This document shows, piece after piece, positions 1 to 5,530 of a DNA stretch of 6,654 nt. Source of the stretch: Calditrichaeota bacterium AABM5.125.24. GTDB lineage: Bacteria > Electryoneota > AABM5-125-24 > Hatepunaeales > Hatepunaeaceae. How positions within the stretch are numbered: the stretch's first letter is position 1; every line of letters starts with the position of its first letter. Made by a program: the position numbers and the translations under genes. The notes beneath the pieces are model-generated. The model was not told the origin of the DNA, ran no database searches, and saw only the letters and a program-made list of their open reading frames with translations. The stretch covers positions 1-6,654 of the forward strand of contig MWJR01000014.1 of assembly GCA_002127415.1 (NCBI GenBank), given 5' to 3'.

Positions 1-89
1 CCTTTATTCCCCCCCGCAGAGCGGGTGGGAGAGAATGAACTCCGATGTGTTGTGTGTTTTTGGCACCCGGTAATAAAACAAGTTCTACC

Positions 90-109
90 GTCACGTGAGG
101 ACACGTGAC
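90..109. repeat. Perfect stem-loop, 8-bp arms
   Basis: GTCACGTG (90-97) and CACGTGAC (102-109) are exact reverse complements separated by AGGA. Each arm contains CACGTG, itself a palindrome, so the site could be a double operator or a small dispersed repeat. No T run follows, so a rho-independent terminator is unlikely. Function unknown. Confidence 0.5.
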
Positions 110-155
110 AGCACTCTTACCCCTTTTCAAATGCACAACTGACGATTTTCAAGAT

Positions 156-266
156 CTAAAGCGACCTCTTTGCCGCCAAGTGTTCATCAGCCTTTGGCTT
201 CCAATTCACGAGGGCCTCATCCAGGAGACCCCTTATCAGGACAGCACAGTTAGATAGATTTTTATC
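156..266 (-). pseudogene. Possible C-terminal remnant of a small helical protein
   Basis: On the - strand, 36 codons are open between a TGA (267-269) and a TAG (156-158). The translation includes LIRGLLDEALVNWKP and ends ADEHLAAKRSL. It has the alternating hydrophobic and charged pattern of a real helix, loosely like the second helix of ribbon-helix-helix antitoxins. There is no start codon in the segment. The same frame continues beyond the TGA (roughly 270-390) with a plausible but unrecognised peptide, which overlaps the + strand promoter. It may be the decayed end of a gene or a chance frame. The family resemblance is only an impression. Confidence 0.25.
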
Positions 267-294
267 TCAGGGTGGGTATTTGCCCAACTGTAGC

Positions 295-323
295 TTGACA
301 AGCGGAATATTGGATTTTATATT
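295..323 (+). promoter_or_regulatory. Sigma-70 type promoter upstream of hypF
   Basis: TTGACA (295-300) is a perfect -35 box. It is followed after exactly 17 bp by TATATT (318-323), a 5/6 match to the -10 consensus. Transcription would start near 329-331 and read towards hypF, leaving a leader of about 230 nt. It is the best promoter in the window and the likely main promoter of the hyp genes. No sigma-54 site was found. The call rests on sequence match only. Confidence 0.6.
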
Positions 324-343
324 TGGGAATAGAGGAACGTAGT

Positions 344-364
344 ATGCATAATATTTATATGCAT
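344..364. promoter_or_regulatory. Operator-like dyad ATGCATA-N7-TATGCAT
   Basis: ATGCATA (344-350) and TATGCAT (358-364) are exact inverted repeats with a 7-bp AT-rich spacer. The dyad lies about 15-35 bp downstream of the predicted transcription start and covers the start codon of the small ORF, a position suited to a repressor. It does not match the NikR or FNR consensus closely enough to name a regulator. Confidence 0.3.
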
Positions 365-409
365 CGGGTCTTCCGCCCGGGCGGAATCATCGAATTTACA
401 GGCAGCTAA
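344..409 (+). CDS. Possible 21-residue leader peptide
   Basis: An ATG at 344 opens a 21-codon frame ending in TAA (407-409). It is preceded by AGAGGA (331-336) at a spacing of 7 nt, the best Shine-Dalgarno in the leader, and lies just downstream of the predicted transcription start. The peptide begins MHNIYMHRVF and ends IIEFTGS. It shows no family, signal peptide or run of identical residues typical of classical attenuators. It could be a regulatory leader ORF for hypF, whose own start lacks a clear ribosome site, or it could be chance. A palindrome (371-386) and a dyad (344-364) lie inside it. Confidence 0.3.
   Translation: MHNIYMHRVFRPGGIIEFTGS
371..386. repeat. 16-bp perfect palindrome
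   Basis: TTCCGCCCGGGCGGAA is identical to its own reverse complement over all 16 bases and is very GC-rich within an AT-rich leader. As DNA it could bind a dimeric regulator. As RNA it could form a 6-bp hairpin with a CCGG loop. No T tract follows. Confidence 0.45.
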
Positions 410-453
410 GTCGTCAATCCTGAACCCATCAATCCAACTATAAATGAAAAGAG

Positions 454-470
454 AGTATTAACAAAATACT
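454..470. repeat. Small AT-rich dyad before hypF
   Basis: AGTATT (454-459) and AATACT (465-470) are inverted repeats around the loop AACAA. It is a weak hairpin or a possible operator half-site pair, immediately upstream of the larger structured element at 475-529. Function unknown. Confidence 0.3.
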
Positions 471-474
471 GATC

Positions 475-529
475 GTAGTCGTGGTTGTCCCTAACCACGA
501 CTGTCTGGCTTGGGAACAGCCCCGACTAC
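475..529 (+). repeat. Branched hairpin element in the hypF leader
   Basis: Three pairings can be read directly. AGTCGTGGTT (477-486) pairs with AACCACGACT (493-502) around a 6-nt loop. GGCT (507-510) pairs with AGCC (518-521). GTAGTCG (475-481) pairs with CGACTAC (523-529). The last overlaps the first, so the RNA could either switch between two folds or, with a shortened first hairpin, form a cloverleaf closed by the outer stem. It ends 33 nt before the hypF start. It may be a dispersed REP-like element or a cis-regulatory RNA. I recognise no known riboswitch class. Confidence 0.45.
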
Positions 530-562
530 AACAAGAAAATCATTACTTGATTAAAACTCTCA

Positions 563-2860
563 ATGAAAAAACATCTCAGGATATGCCTTTCCGGGGTTGT
601 GCAGGGGGTTGGTTTTCGTCCCTTCGTATATAACCTGGCGCACCGACACCAGCTTCCCGGATTCGTGTGCAACGATGACCATGGGGTGCAGATCGAGGTG
701 GAAGGTGAGGACGATGCCTCAGACCAGTTTCTCAGGGCCCTTATTGATGAATCCCCACCTCAATCCAGAATCGAAAAGATCGAGAAGAATTACCTGCCTC
801 TGGCCTATTTCAAAGAGTTTCACATTGATGAAAGCCGCATCCTGGGGTCGAAGTTCGTTCAGATCTCCCGGGATCTGGCCACCTGTGATGACTGCTTGAG
901 GGAGCTGTTTGACACCGAAGACCGCCGTTACCGCTATCCCTTCATCAATTGCACCAACTGCGGTCCCCGGTTCACCATCGTCAGGGATATTCCCTACGAC
1001 CGGTCTTTCACCACCATGGATCCATTCTGGATGTGCCGGGAGTGCCAGGCTGAATACGACGACCCGACCGATCGCCGCTTCCACGCCCAGCCCAATGCCT
1101 GTCCGGTATGCGGACCCAGGCTGGAACTGCGATCTGCGGAAGGTGATCGGCGGAAGGCAGGTGAGGATGACCCCGTTGCCGCAGTCTGCGAATTGTTGAG
1201 GCAGGGAAAGATAGTCGCCGTCAGGGGATTGGGCGGGTTCCACCTGGCCTGCGACGCCCTGAATGAAGAGGCAGTTCAGAGACTGCGGTCGCGGAAATAC
1301 CGGGATGATAAGCCCTTTGCTCTGATGATGAAGGATGTGGAGACGATAGCTGAGTTCTGCTATATCAATCCTCATGAAGAGATGTTGCTGAAGTCGTCCG
1401 CCCGCCCGATCGTTCTTCTGAATAAGCGAAAGAGATGCCCTGTATCCGAAGCCGTTGCGCCTAAGTATCGAACCCTGGGGGCGATGCTCCCCTATTCCCC
1501 ACTCCATCATCTGCTGCTAAGGGAATCGGGGCTGGTTCTGGTGATGACCTCCGGTAACGTCTGCGACGAGCCCATCGCCTGCCGGAACGATGAAGCAATG
1601 ACGCGGCTGGAGGGGATCGCCGATTATTTCCTCATCCACAACCGGGACATCCATATCCGCAGCGACGATTCGGTAACCAGAGTTGTGAACGGCAGGGAGA
1701 TGGTCCTCAGACGTTCCCGGGGCTATGTTCCCGATCCCATCAAATTGAGCTTCAGCTTCAGTAAGCCGGTTCTGGCCTGCGGGCCGGAGTTGAAGAACAC
1801 ATTCTGCCTGGCCCGGGATGATCTGGCAATCATAAGCCATCACATCGGGGACCTGGAGAACCTGGAGACCCTGAGATCTTTTGAGGATGGCATCAGCCAT
1901 TTTCAGAAGATATTCCATACCGAACCCGAACTGATTGCATATGACCTGCATCCCAATTATCTTAGCACCAGGTATGCAGTTGGACTTGCATCGCGCCGCC
2001 CGGATCTGGTCCAGGTCGGCGTCCAGCACCATCATGCCCATATAGTCAGCTGCCTGGCTGAGAATGGGGTCAGTGAGAGGGTTATAGGCATAGCTCTGGA
2101 CGGAACCGGTTACGGGCCTGACGGCGCGATATGGGGAGGCGAGGTCTTACTCGCCGATCTCAGCTCCTACGAACGGGTCGGTCATTTCGGTTACGTCCCA
2201 ATGCCCGGAGGTGAACGGGCCATCAGGGAGCCCTGGCGGATGGCGGTGAGCTATCTGTATCGGGCATTCGGCGGGGACTTCATCGATCTGGACATCCCCT
2301 TCGTTCGCCGTCTTGATCGAAAAAAACTGAATGTCCTCCTCAGGATGATCGAGAGCGGAACCAACTGCCCACGCACCTCCTCCTGCGGCAGGCTGTTCGA
2401 CGGGGTCGCCTCCCTGACAGGACTCAGGGATAGGGTGAATTACGAGGGACAGGCGGCGGTGGAACTGGAGAACCTGATACCCGACCCTGGATTCGCAATG
2501 CACGAACCCTATTCCTTCGAGATTGACAAGTCAGACGACGGATTTATCATCTCATCCAAATCCATTATCAAACAGGTGGTGCAGGATATCGAAAGAGGTT
2601 CCGAACCGGGTATAATCAGTCGGAAATTCCACGATGTCTTAGTCCGGATTTTTGCGGAGGTCGTCGAGGAGCTCCGGGTAAGGAGACGGATTAACAAGGT
2701 CGCTCTGAGCGGCGGCTGTTTTCAGAATGTCTATCTGCTGACCCACTTGCAGGAGATGCTGGAACTTAAGGGCTTTACCGTCTATACCCATTCAAGGGTT
2801 CCCCCCAATGACGGCGGCGTCTCGCTGGGACAGGCGGTGGTGGCCAATTTTAACTCCTGA
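563..2860 (+). CDS. hypF: Carbamoyltransferase HypF, hydrogenase maturation
   Basis: HypF is a cytoplasmic enzyme that uses carbamoyl phosphate and ATP to form carbamoyl-adenylate, then transfers the carbamoyl group to the C-terminal cysteine of HypE. This is the source of the CN ligands of [NiFe]-hydrogenases. The 765 residues match the family length (about 750). Domains in order: acylphosphatase (1-90; GVVQGVGFRPFVY at 11-23 with R19, and N37); two zinc fingers, each CX2CX18CX2C (C108/C111/C130/C133 and C158/C161/C180/C183); a YrdC-like domain (about 205-390, with MTSGNVCDEP at 328-337); and a Kae1-like domain (about 400-765), with metal ligands H489 and H493 in HHHAH, DGTGYG at 513-518 and SGGCFQN at 716-722. 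All key residues are present. The ATG at 563 places the acylphosphatase motif as usual, but no clear Shine-Dalgarno precedes it. It is the first gene of the set, and hypC starts 12 bp after its stop. Confidence 0.97.
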   Translation: MKKHLRICLSGVVQGVGFRPFVYNLAHRHQLPGFVCNDDHGVQIEVEGEDDASDQFLRALIDESPPQSRIEKIEKNYLPLAYFKEFHIDESRILGSKFVQISRDLATCDDCLRELFDTEDRRYRYPFINCTNCGPRFTIVRDIPYDRSFTTMDPFWMCRECQAEYDDPTDRRFHAQPNACPVCGPRLELRSAEGDRRKAGEDDPVAAVCELLRQGKIVAVRGLGGFHLACDALNEEAVQRLRSRKYRDDKPFALMMKDVETIAEFCYINPHEEMLLKSSARPIVLLNKRKRCPVSEAVAPKYRTLGAMLPYSPLHHLLLRESGLVLVMTSGNVCDEPIACRNDEAMTRLEGIADYFLIHNRDIHIRSDDSVTRVVNGREMVLRRSRGYVPDPIKLSFSFSKPVLACGPELKNTFCLARDDLAIISHHIGDLENLETLRSFEDGISHFQKIFHTEPELIAYDLHPNYLSTRYAVGLASRRPDLVQVGVQHHHAHIVSCLAENGVSERVIGIALDGTGYGPDGAIWGGEVLLADLSSYERVGHFGYVPMPGGERAIREPWRMAVSYLYRAFGGDFIDLDIPFVRRLDRKKLNVLLRMIESGTNCPRTSSCGRLFDGVASLTGLRDRVNYEGQAAVELENLIPDPGFAMHEPYSFEIDKSDDGFIISSKSIIKQVVQDIERGSEPGIISRKFHDVLVRIFAEVVEELRVRRRINKVALSGGCFQNVYLLTHLQEMLELKGFTVYTHSRVPPNDGGVSLGQAVVANFNS

Positions 2861-2863
2861 GGT
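2859..2863 (+). promoter_or_regulatory. Ribosome-binding site of hypC
   Basis: GAGGT overlaps the end of the hypF stop codon and lies 9 nt before the hypC ATG. It is one of only two clear Shine-Dalgarno sites among the six hyp genes. Confidence 0.6.
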
Positions 2864-2872
2864 GAGACGGTA

Positions 2873-3103
2873 ATGTGCCTGGCGGTGCCGATGAGGGTGA
2901 TCGAGATCAGCTATCAGGATGCGATGGTCGAGATAGGCGGGATAAAAGGAAGAGCCAACATCCAGTTGGTGGAGGATGTGGAAGTTGGGGACTATCTGAT
3001 TGTCCACGCCGGGTTTGCCATCGAAAAGCTGAACGAGGAGGAGGCGAAGAAGACCATCGCCATGTTTGAAGATATGGAGAGGATGGCATCTCTGGATGAG
3101 TGA
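2873..3103 (+). CDS. hypC: Hydrogenase maturation chaperone HypC
   Basis: HypC is a small cytoplasmic chaperone. It carries the Fe(CN)2CO unit with HypD and then binds the immature hydrogenase large subunit. The 76-residue protein begins MCLAVPMRV. C2, exposed after removal of Met1, is the iron and large-subunit ligand known for the family, and H45 in VHAGFAI matches the conserved histidine. The compact OUTB-like beta barrel is followed by a charged helix (about 50-72). Length is normal. It starts 12 bp after hypF, so the two are surely cotranscribed. A tandem repeat array, not the usual short junction, separates it from hypD, its functional partner. The last codon and stop read GAG TGA, which embeds a GTG start of the downstream repeat frame. 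Confidence 0.96.
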   Translation: MCLAVPMRVIEISYQDAMVEIGGIKGRANIQLVEDVEVGDYLIVHAGFAIEKLNEEEAKKTIAMFEDMERMASLDE

Positions 3104-3116
3104 TTGTTAGGATTCT

Positions 3117-3286
3117 GATGGGTTTCGCTTCGCTTTACCCATCCTACGTTTCCCAGATCCAGATGGGTTTCGCTTCGCTTTACCCATCCTACGTTTCCCA
3201 GATCCAGATGGGTTTCGCTTCGCTCTACCCATCCTACGTTTCCCAGATCCAGATGGGTTTCGCTTCGCTTTACCCATCCTACGTTT
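3117..3286. repeat. Tandem array of 45-bp palindromic repeats
   Basis: Units start at 3118, 3163 and 3208, and a fourth partial unit (34 bp) covers 3253-3286. The full units are identical except for one T to C change at 3225. Each contains GATGGGT and ACCCATC arms around a 13-nt loop, a 7-bp hairpin, followed by CTACGTTTCCCAGATCCA as linker. The hairpin unit resembles REP-type repeats I remember from many proteobacterial genomes. Here it is tandem and sits between cotranscribed genes, where such hairpins can slow mRNA decay. It is not CRISPR, because the units are contiguous and the linkers identical. Confidence 0.9.
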
Positions 3287-3297
3287 ATCAGCATTGA
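3118..3297 (+). CDS. Repeat-encoded ORF bridging hypC and hypD
   Basis: The repeat array is open over 59 codons as near-identical 15-residue repeats, MGFASLYPSYVSQIQ. AGGA (3109-3112) lies 5 nt before the ATG at 3118, a reasonable ribosome site. A GTG at 3100 overlaps the hypC stop and gives a 65-residue alternative. The stop TGA (3295-3297) overlaps the hypD ATG as TGATG. The 45-bp period keeps the frame whatever the copy number. The peptide has no known family. It may be only a by-product of a REP array, but translation through it could couple hypC to hypD, which has no ribosome site of its own. Confidence 0.25.
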   Translation: MGFASLYPSYVSQIQMGFASLYPSYVSQIQMGFASLYPSYVSQIQMGFASLYPSYVYQH

Positions 3298-4379
3298 TGA
3301 AGTTCGTTGACGAGTTCCGAAGCAGCATTGCAGCCCGGCGTCTGGCTGGTGAGATAAAATCGGTCGCCGGGGGGACAGAGATAACCTTCATGGAGGTGTG
3401 CGGGGGGCACACGATCGCGATCTTTAAATACGGGTTGAGGGACCTTCTGCCATCGGGGATACGTCTGATTTCCGGTCCTGGATGCCCGGTCTGCGTGACC
3501 AACACCGGGTTCATCGACCGGGCGGCGGCTCTTTCCCGACTGGGAGGTGTGACCATTGTCACCTTCGGGGATATGATACGGGTTCCCGGCTCATCCTCCA
3601 GCCTCGGCGCGGAGAAGGCCCGGGGCGCGGACGTCCGGGTGGTCTATTCTGCTATGGAAGCGGTCGCCATTGCAGGTGAAAATCCGGACAGGAAGATTGT
3701 GTTTCTTGGCATTGGGTTTGAAACCACGGCCCCAACGATTGCTGCGACCATCCTGCAGGCTGAGCTGTCAGGGCTGTCCAACTTCTTTGTTCTCAGCGCC
3801 CTGAAGACTATGCCCAACGCCTTGAAGGCTCTGGTGGATGGTGGTGATGTGGGGATTCAGGGGTTCATCTGCCCGGGGCACGTGAGTGCCGTTACCGGCC
3901 CCGGAATCTACAGATTCCTGGTGGAAGATTACGGGATCCCCTGTGTCATTTCGGGATTTGAACCCACTGACCTCCTGCAGACCATTTTATTGCTGGCCCG
4001 GCAGGTTGTGACCGGAACGGCTGCGGTTGAAAACCAATATACCCGGACGGTGAAGCCGGACGGGAATCCCCTGGCCCGGAAGATGATGAATGCTGTGTTC
4101 GAACCTTGCGAAATGGAATGGAGGGGGCTGGGGAGGATTCCGGGCAGCGGACTTAAGCTCCGGGATGAGTTCGTCCGGTTCGACGCTCATCAGCATTTCG
4201 ATGTGGAGATTGAACCGACCAGGGATAACCCGGGCTGCATCTGCGGGGATGTAATGAGGGGCGCCAGGACACCTCTTGAGTGCAAGTTGTTCAAGAGTGT
4301 CTGCACCCCTGATAATCCGGCAGGGGCCTGTATGGTCTCCGAGGAAGGAACCTGCGCCACCTACTATAAATACGCCTGA
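3297..4379 (+). CDS. hypD: Iron-sulfur scaffold protein HypD
   Basis: HypD is a cytoplasmic [4Fe-4S] protein that forms a complex with HypC and receives cyanide from HypE, assembling Fe(CN)2CO. From the ATG at 3297 it has 360 residues, near the family size (about 370). Visible motifs are MEVCGGHT (C35), GPGCPVCVTN (C63, C66), FICPGHVS (C192) and the C-terminal cluster region: CICGDVMRG (C314, C316), CKLF (C329), CTP (C336), GACMVSEEGTC (C345, C353). These include the thiol-disulfide cysteines and the cluster ligands of the family. A TTG at 3294 would add one Met; ATG is preferred. No Shine-Dalgarno precedes it, since the upstream bases derive from the repeat array, and the start overlaps the stop of the repeat frame. 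This suggests translational coupling. hypE follows after 1 bp. Confidence 0.96.
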   Translation: MKFVDEFRSSIAARRLAGEIKSVAGGTEITFMEVCGGHTIAIFKYGLRDLLPSGIRLISGPGCPVCVTNTGFIDRAAALSRLGGVTIVTFGDMIRVPGSSSSLGAEKARGADVRVVYSAMEAVAIAGENPDRKIVFLGIGFETTAPTIAATILQAELSGLSNFFVLSALKTMPNALKALVDGGDVGIQGFICPGHVSAVTGPGIYRFLVEDYGIPCVISGFEPTDLLQTILLLARQVVTGTAAVENQYTRTVKPDGNPLARKMMNAVFEPCEMEWRGLGRIPGSGLKLRDEFVRFDAHQHFDVEIEPTRDNPGCICGDVMRGARTPLECKLFKSVCTPDNPAGACMVSEEGTCATYYKYA

Positions 4380-4380
4380 A

Positions 4381-5394
4381 ATGAGAAATAACGGCAGAAT
4401 CGTTCTGGCACACGGCGGCGGGGGGAGGCTGTCCAGGGAGCTTATTCAGAATGTTATGCTGCGGTATTTCGGCAATCCGATACTAAGTGCTCTTCAGGAT
4501 TCGGCGACCTTTAACCTGACCGGAAACCGGCTCGCTTTCACCACCGACTCCTATACAGTCAAGCCGCTCTTCTTTCCCGGAGGTGACATCGGGAAGCTGG
4601 CGATGGCCGGAACCATCAACGATCTGGCGGTGGTGGGGGCGAAACCCCTCTATCTGACCTGTGGACTGATTATTGAAGAGGGGTTCGAACTGAGCCAGCT
4701 CGAACGGATATTGGGTTCAATGCAGGAGACGGCCCTGAAAGCCGGAGTGGAGGTGGTGGCCGGAGATACAAAGGTGGTGGAGAAAAAGGGGGCCGATCAG
4801 ATCTTCATAAACACCGCCGGCATTGGGATAATCGAGGAGGGCCGATGCTTGAGCCCGGCCGGGGTTGAGGTCGGTGACAGGGTTATCATCAACGGGGGGC
4901 TGGGCGAACACGAAGCGGCGGTAATATCTCAGCGGGATGGGTTCGACTTCGAAACCGAACTGGTAAGCGATTGCGCCCCCCTAAACGACTTGATCCAGAG
5001 CGTTCTGAGCGTTTCCAGGCGCGTGAAGTGGATGCGGGATCCCACCCGGGGCGGGCTGGCCGCCAGCCTCAACGAACTGGTTGAGGAAAAACCCTTCGGT
5101 ATCCGGATCGAGGAGTCCTGCATCCCGGTAAAAGACGCTGTGAAGGGGATCTGCGAGCTCCTGGGATTTGACCCACTCAATATGGCAAACGAGGGGAAGG
5201 TTGTGCTGGTTGTTGCGGCTGAAGATACAGACAAAGTCCTGGAGGTTATGCAGAATCATCCGCTCGGTGTGGACAGTAGTATCATCGGGGAGATCATCCC
5301 CGAACCTGAGGGCAGGGTGGTTCTGAAGACCGAGGTGGGGGGGCACCGGATTGTGGATATGTTGTTGGGCGAGATGCTGCCGAGGATATGCTAA
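4381..5394 (+). CDS. hypE: Carbamoyl dehydratase HypE
   Basis: HypE is a PurM-like ATPase. Its C-terminal cysteine accepts a carbamoyl group from HypF; ATP-dependent dehydration yields a thiocyanate, which passes CN to the HypCD complex. The protein has 337 residues, like its relatives. The N-terminal half has AHGGGGRLS (10-18), FTTDSYTV (53-60), GDIGKLAMAGTINDLAV (68-84) and VAGDTKVV (126-133). The C-terminal half has RDPTRGGLAASLNEL (219-233). The chain ends PRIC, with the catalytic C337. The frame is open 35 codons further upstream, but that part overlaps hypD out of phase. The ATG at 4381 gives the standard N-terminus and sits 1 bp after the hypD stop (TGAAATG), without a ribosome site, so translation is probably coupled. 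The loop usually GDHG reads GEHE (175-178). The stop is the first of four in tandem. Confidence 0.97.
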   Translation: MRNNGRIVLAHGGGGRLSRELIQNVMLRYFGNPILSALQDSATFNLTGNRLAFTTDSYTVKPLFFPGGDIGKLAMAGTINDLAVVGAKPLYLTCGLIIEEGFELSQLERILGSMQETALKAGVEVVAGDTKVVEKKGADQIFINTAGIGIIEEGRCLSPAGVEVGDRVIINGGLGEHEAAVISQRDGFDFETELVSDCAPLNDLIQSVLSVSRRVKWMRDPTRGGLAASLNELVEEKPFGIRIEESCIPVKDAVKGICELLGFDPLNMANEGKVVLVVAAEDTDKVLEVMQNHPLGVDSSIIGEIIPEPEGRVVLKTEVGGHRIVDMLLGEMLPRIC

Positions 5395-5403
5395 TAGTAA
5401 TAA
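5392..5403 (+). other. Four tandem in-frame stop codons after hypE
   Basis: The hypE frame ends TAA TAG TAA TAA. The last two stops are partly or wholly made by the left end of the following inverted-repeat element. Because HypE needs its cysteine as the very last residue, redundant stops would guard against readthrough. This link is inference. Confidence 0.6.
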
Positions 5404-5530
5404 TTTTGGGGACACCATACTTAATTTCCTGTATATTTTAATATTTTAGCAAACTGGATATTGGCTGGTTAAATAGAAAACGATACCTTTTAAAAAGAGT
5501 GGCAATTAAGTATGGTGTCCCCAAAATTAT
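5400..5530. mobile_element. MITE-like element with 27-bp terminal inverted repeats
   Basis: Bases 5400-5426 and 5504-5530 are perfect reverse complements (27 bp). The core is GGGGACACCATACTTAATT on the left and its complement on the right. Two further G-C pairs lie inside after one mismatch (5428-5429 with 5501-5502). The 77-bp centre is AT-rich and has no coding potential, so the element is non-autonomous. The same core motif is familiar to me from dispersed repeats near IS200-like or REP-associated transposases; this is from memory. No clear target-site duplication is visible. Its right end forms the 5' edge of hypA, including the A and T of the ATG. In mRNA it would fold into a long hairpin between hypE and hypA. 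Confidence 0.75.
5461..5489 (+). promoter_or_regulatory. Weak promoter-like sequence inside the MITE
   Basis: TTGGCT (5461-5466) and TACCTT (5484-5489) are separated by 17 bp within the AT-rich centre of the element, 40 bp before the hypA ATG. The -10 match is poor (3/6). It could give hypA-hypB some independent transcription, but support is slight. Confidence 0.15.

Larger units (their letters stand above)
1..294. other. Upstream region without an intact gene
   Basis: I see no convincing intact gene here on either strand. The stretch holds a small GC hairpin (arms 13-17 and 21-25), a perfect 8-bp stem-loop (90-109), a possible decayed coding fragment on the - strand (156-266) and a small dyad AGATA/TATCT (252-256 and 263-267) just upstream of the promoter. 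None of the hairpins is followed by a T tract, so I do not call a terminator for an upstream gene. Confidence 0.5.

Noticed and set aside
61..80. Sigma-54 promoter based on TGGCAC at 61-66
   Set aside because: The -24-like TGGCAC is present, but no TTGC-type -12 element follows at the required spacing.
342..365. NikR operator
   Set aside because: The dyad has TATGCAT half-sites with a 7-bp spacer, not GTATGA-N16-TCATAC.
371..386. Terminator hairpin in the leader
   Set aside because: The palindrome is GC-rich but lacks a loop of normal size and a following T tract, and it lies inside a small open frame.
719..1510. Long - strand open frame opposite hypF
   Set aside because: It is a shadow of the hypF coding sequence. 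Its translation has no recognisable domains, while the + strand frame shows all HypF motifs.
3117..3286. CRISPR array
   Set aside because: The units are contiguous and near-identical over the whole 45 bp, with no variable spacers, and each is an internal palindrome.
3107..3562. Long - strand frames over the repeat array with repeated GWVKRSETH-type peptides
   Set aside because: They are antisense readings of the 45-bp repeats running into hypC or hypD. Such peptides arise wherever this repeat is tandem. There is no ribosome site or family support.
4276..4380. N-terminal extension of HypE upstream of 4381
   Set aside because: The added 35 residues are an out-of-phase reading of the end of hypD. 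HypE homologues start near MRNNGRIVLAHGGGG, and the ATG at 4381 follows the hypD stop directly.
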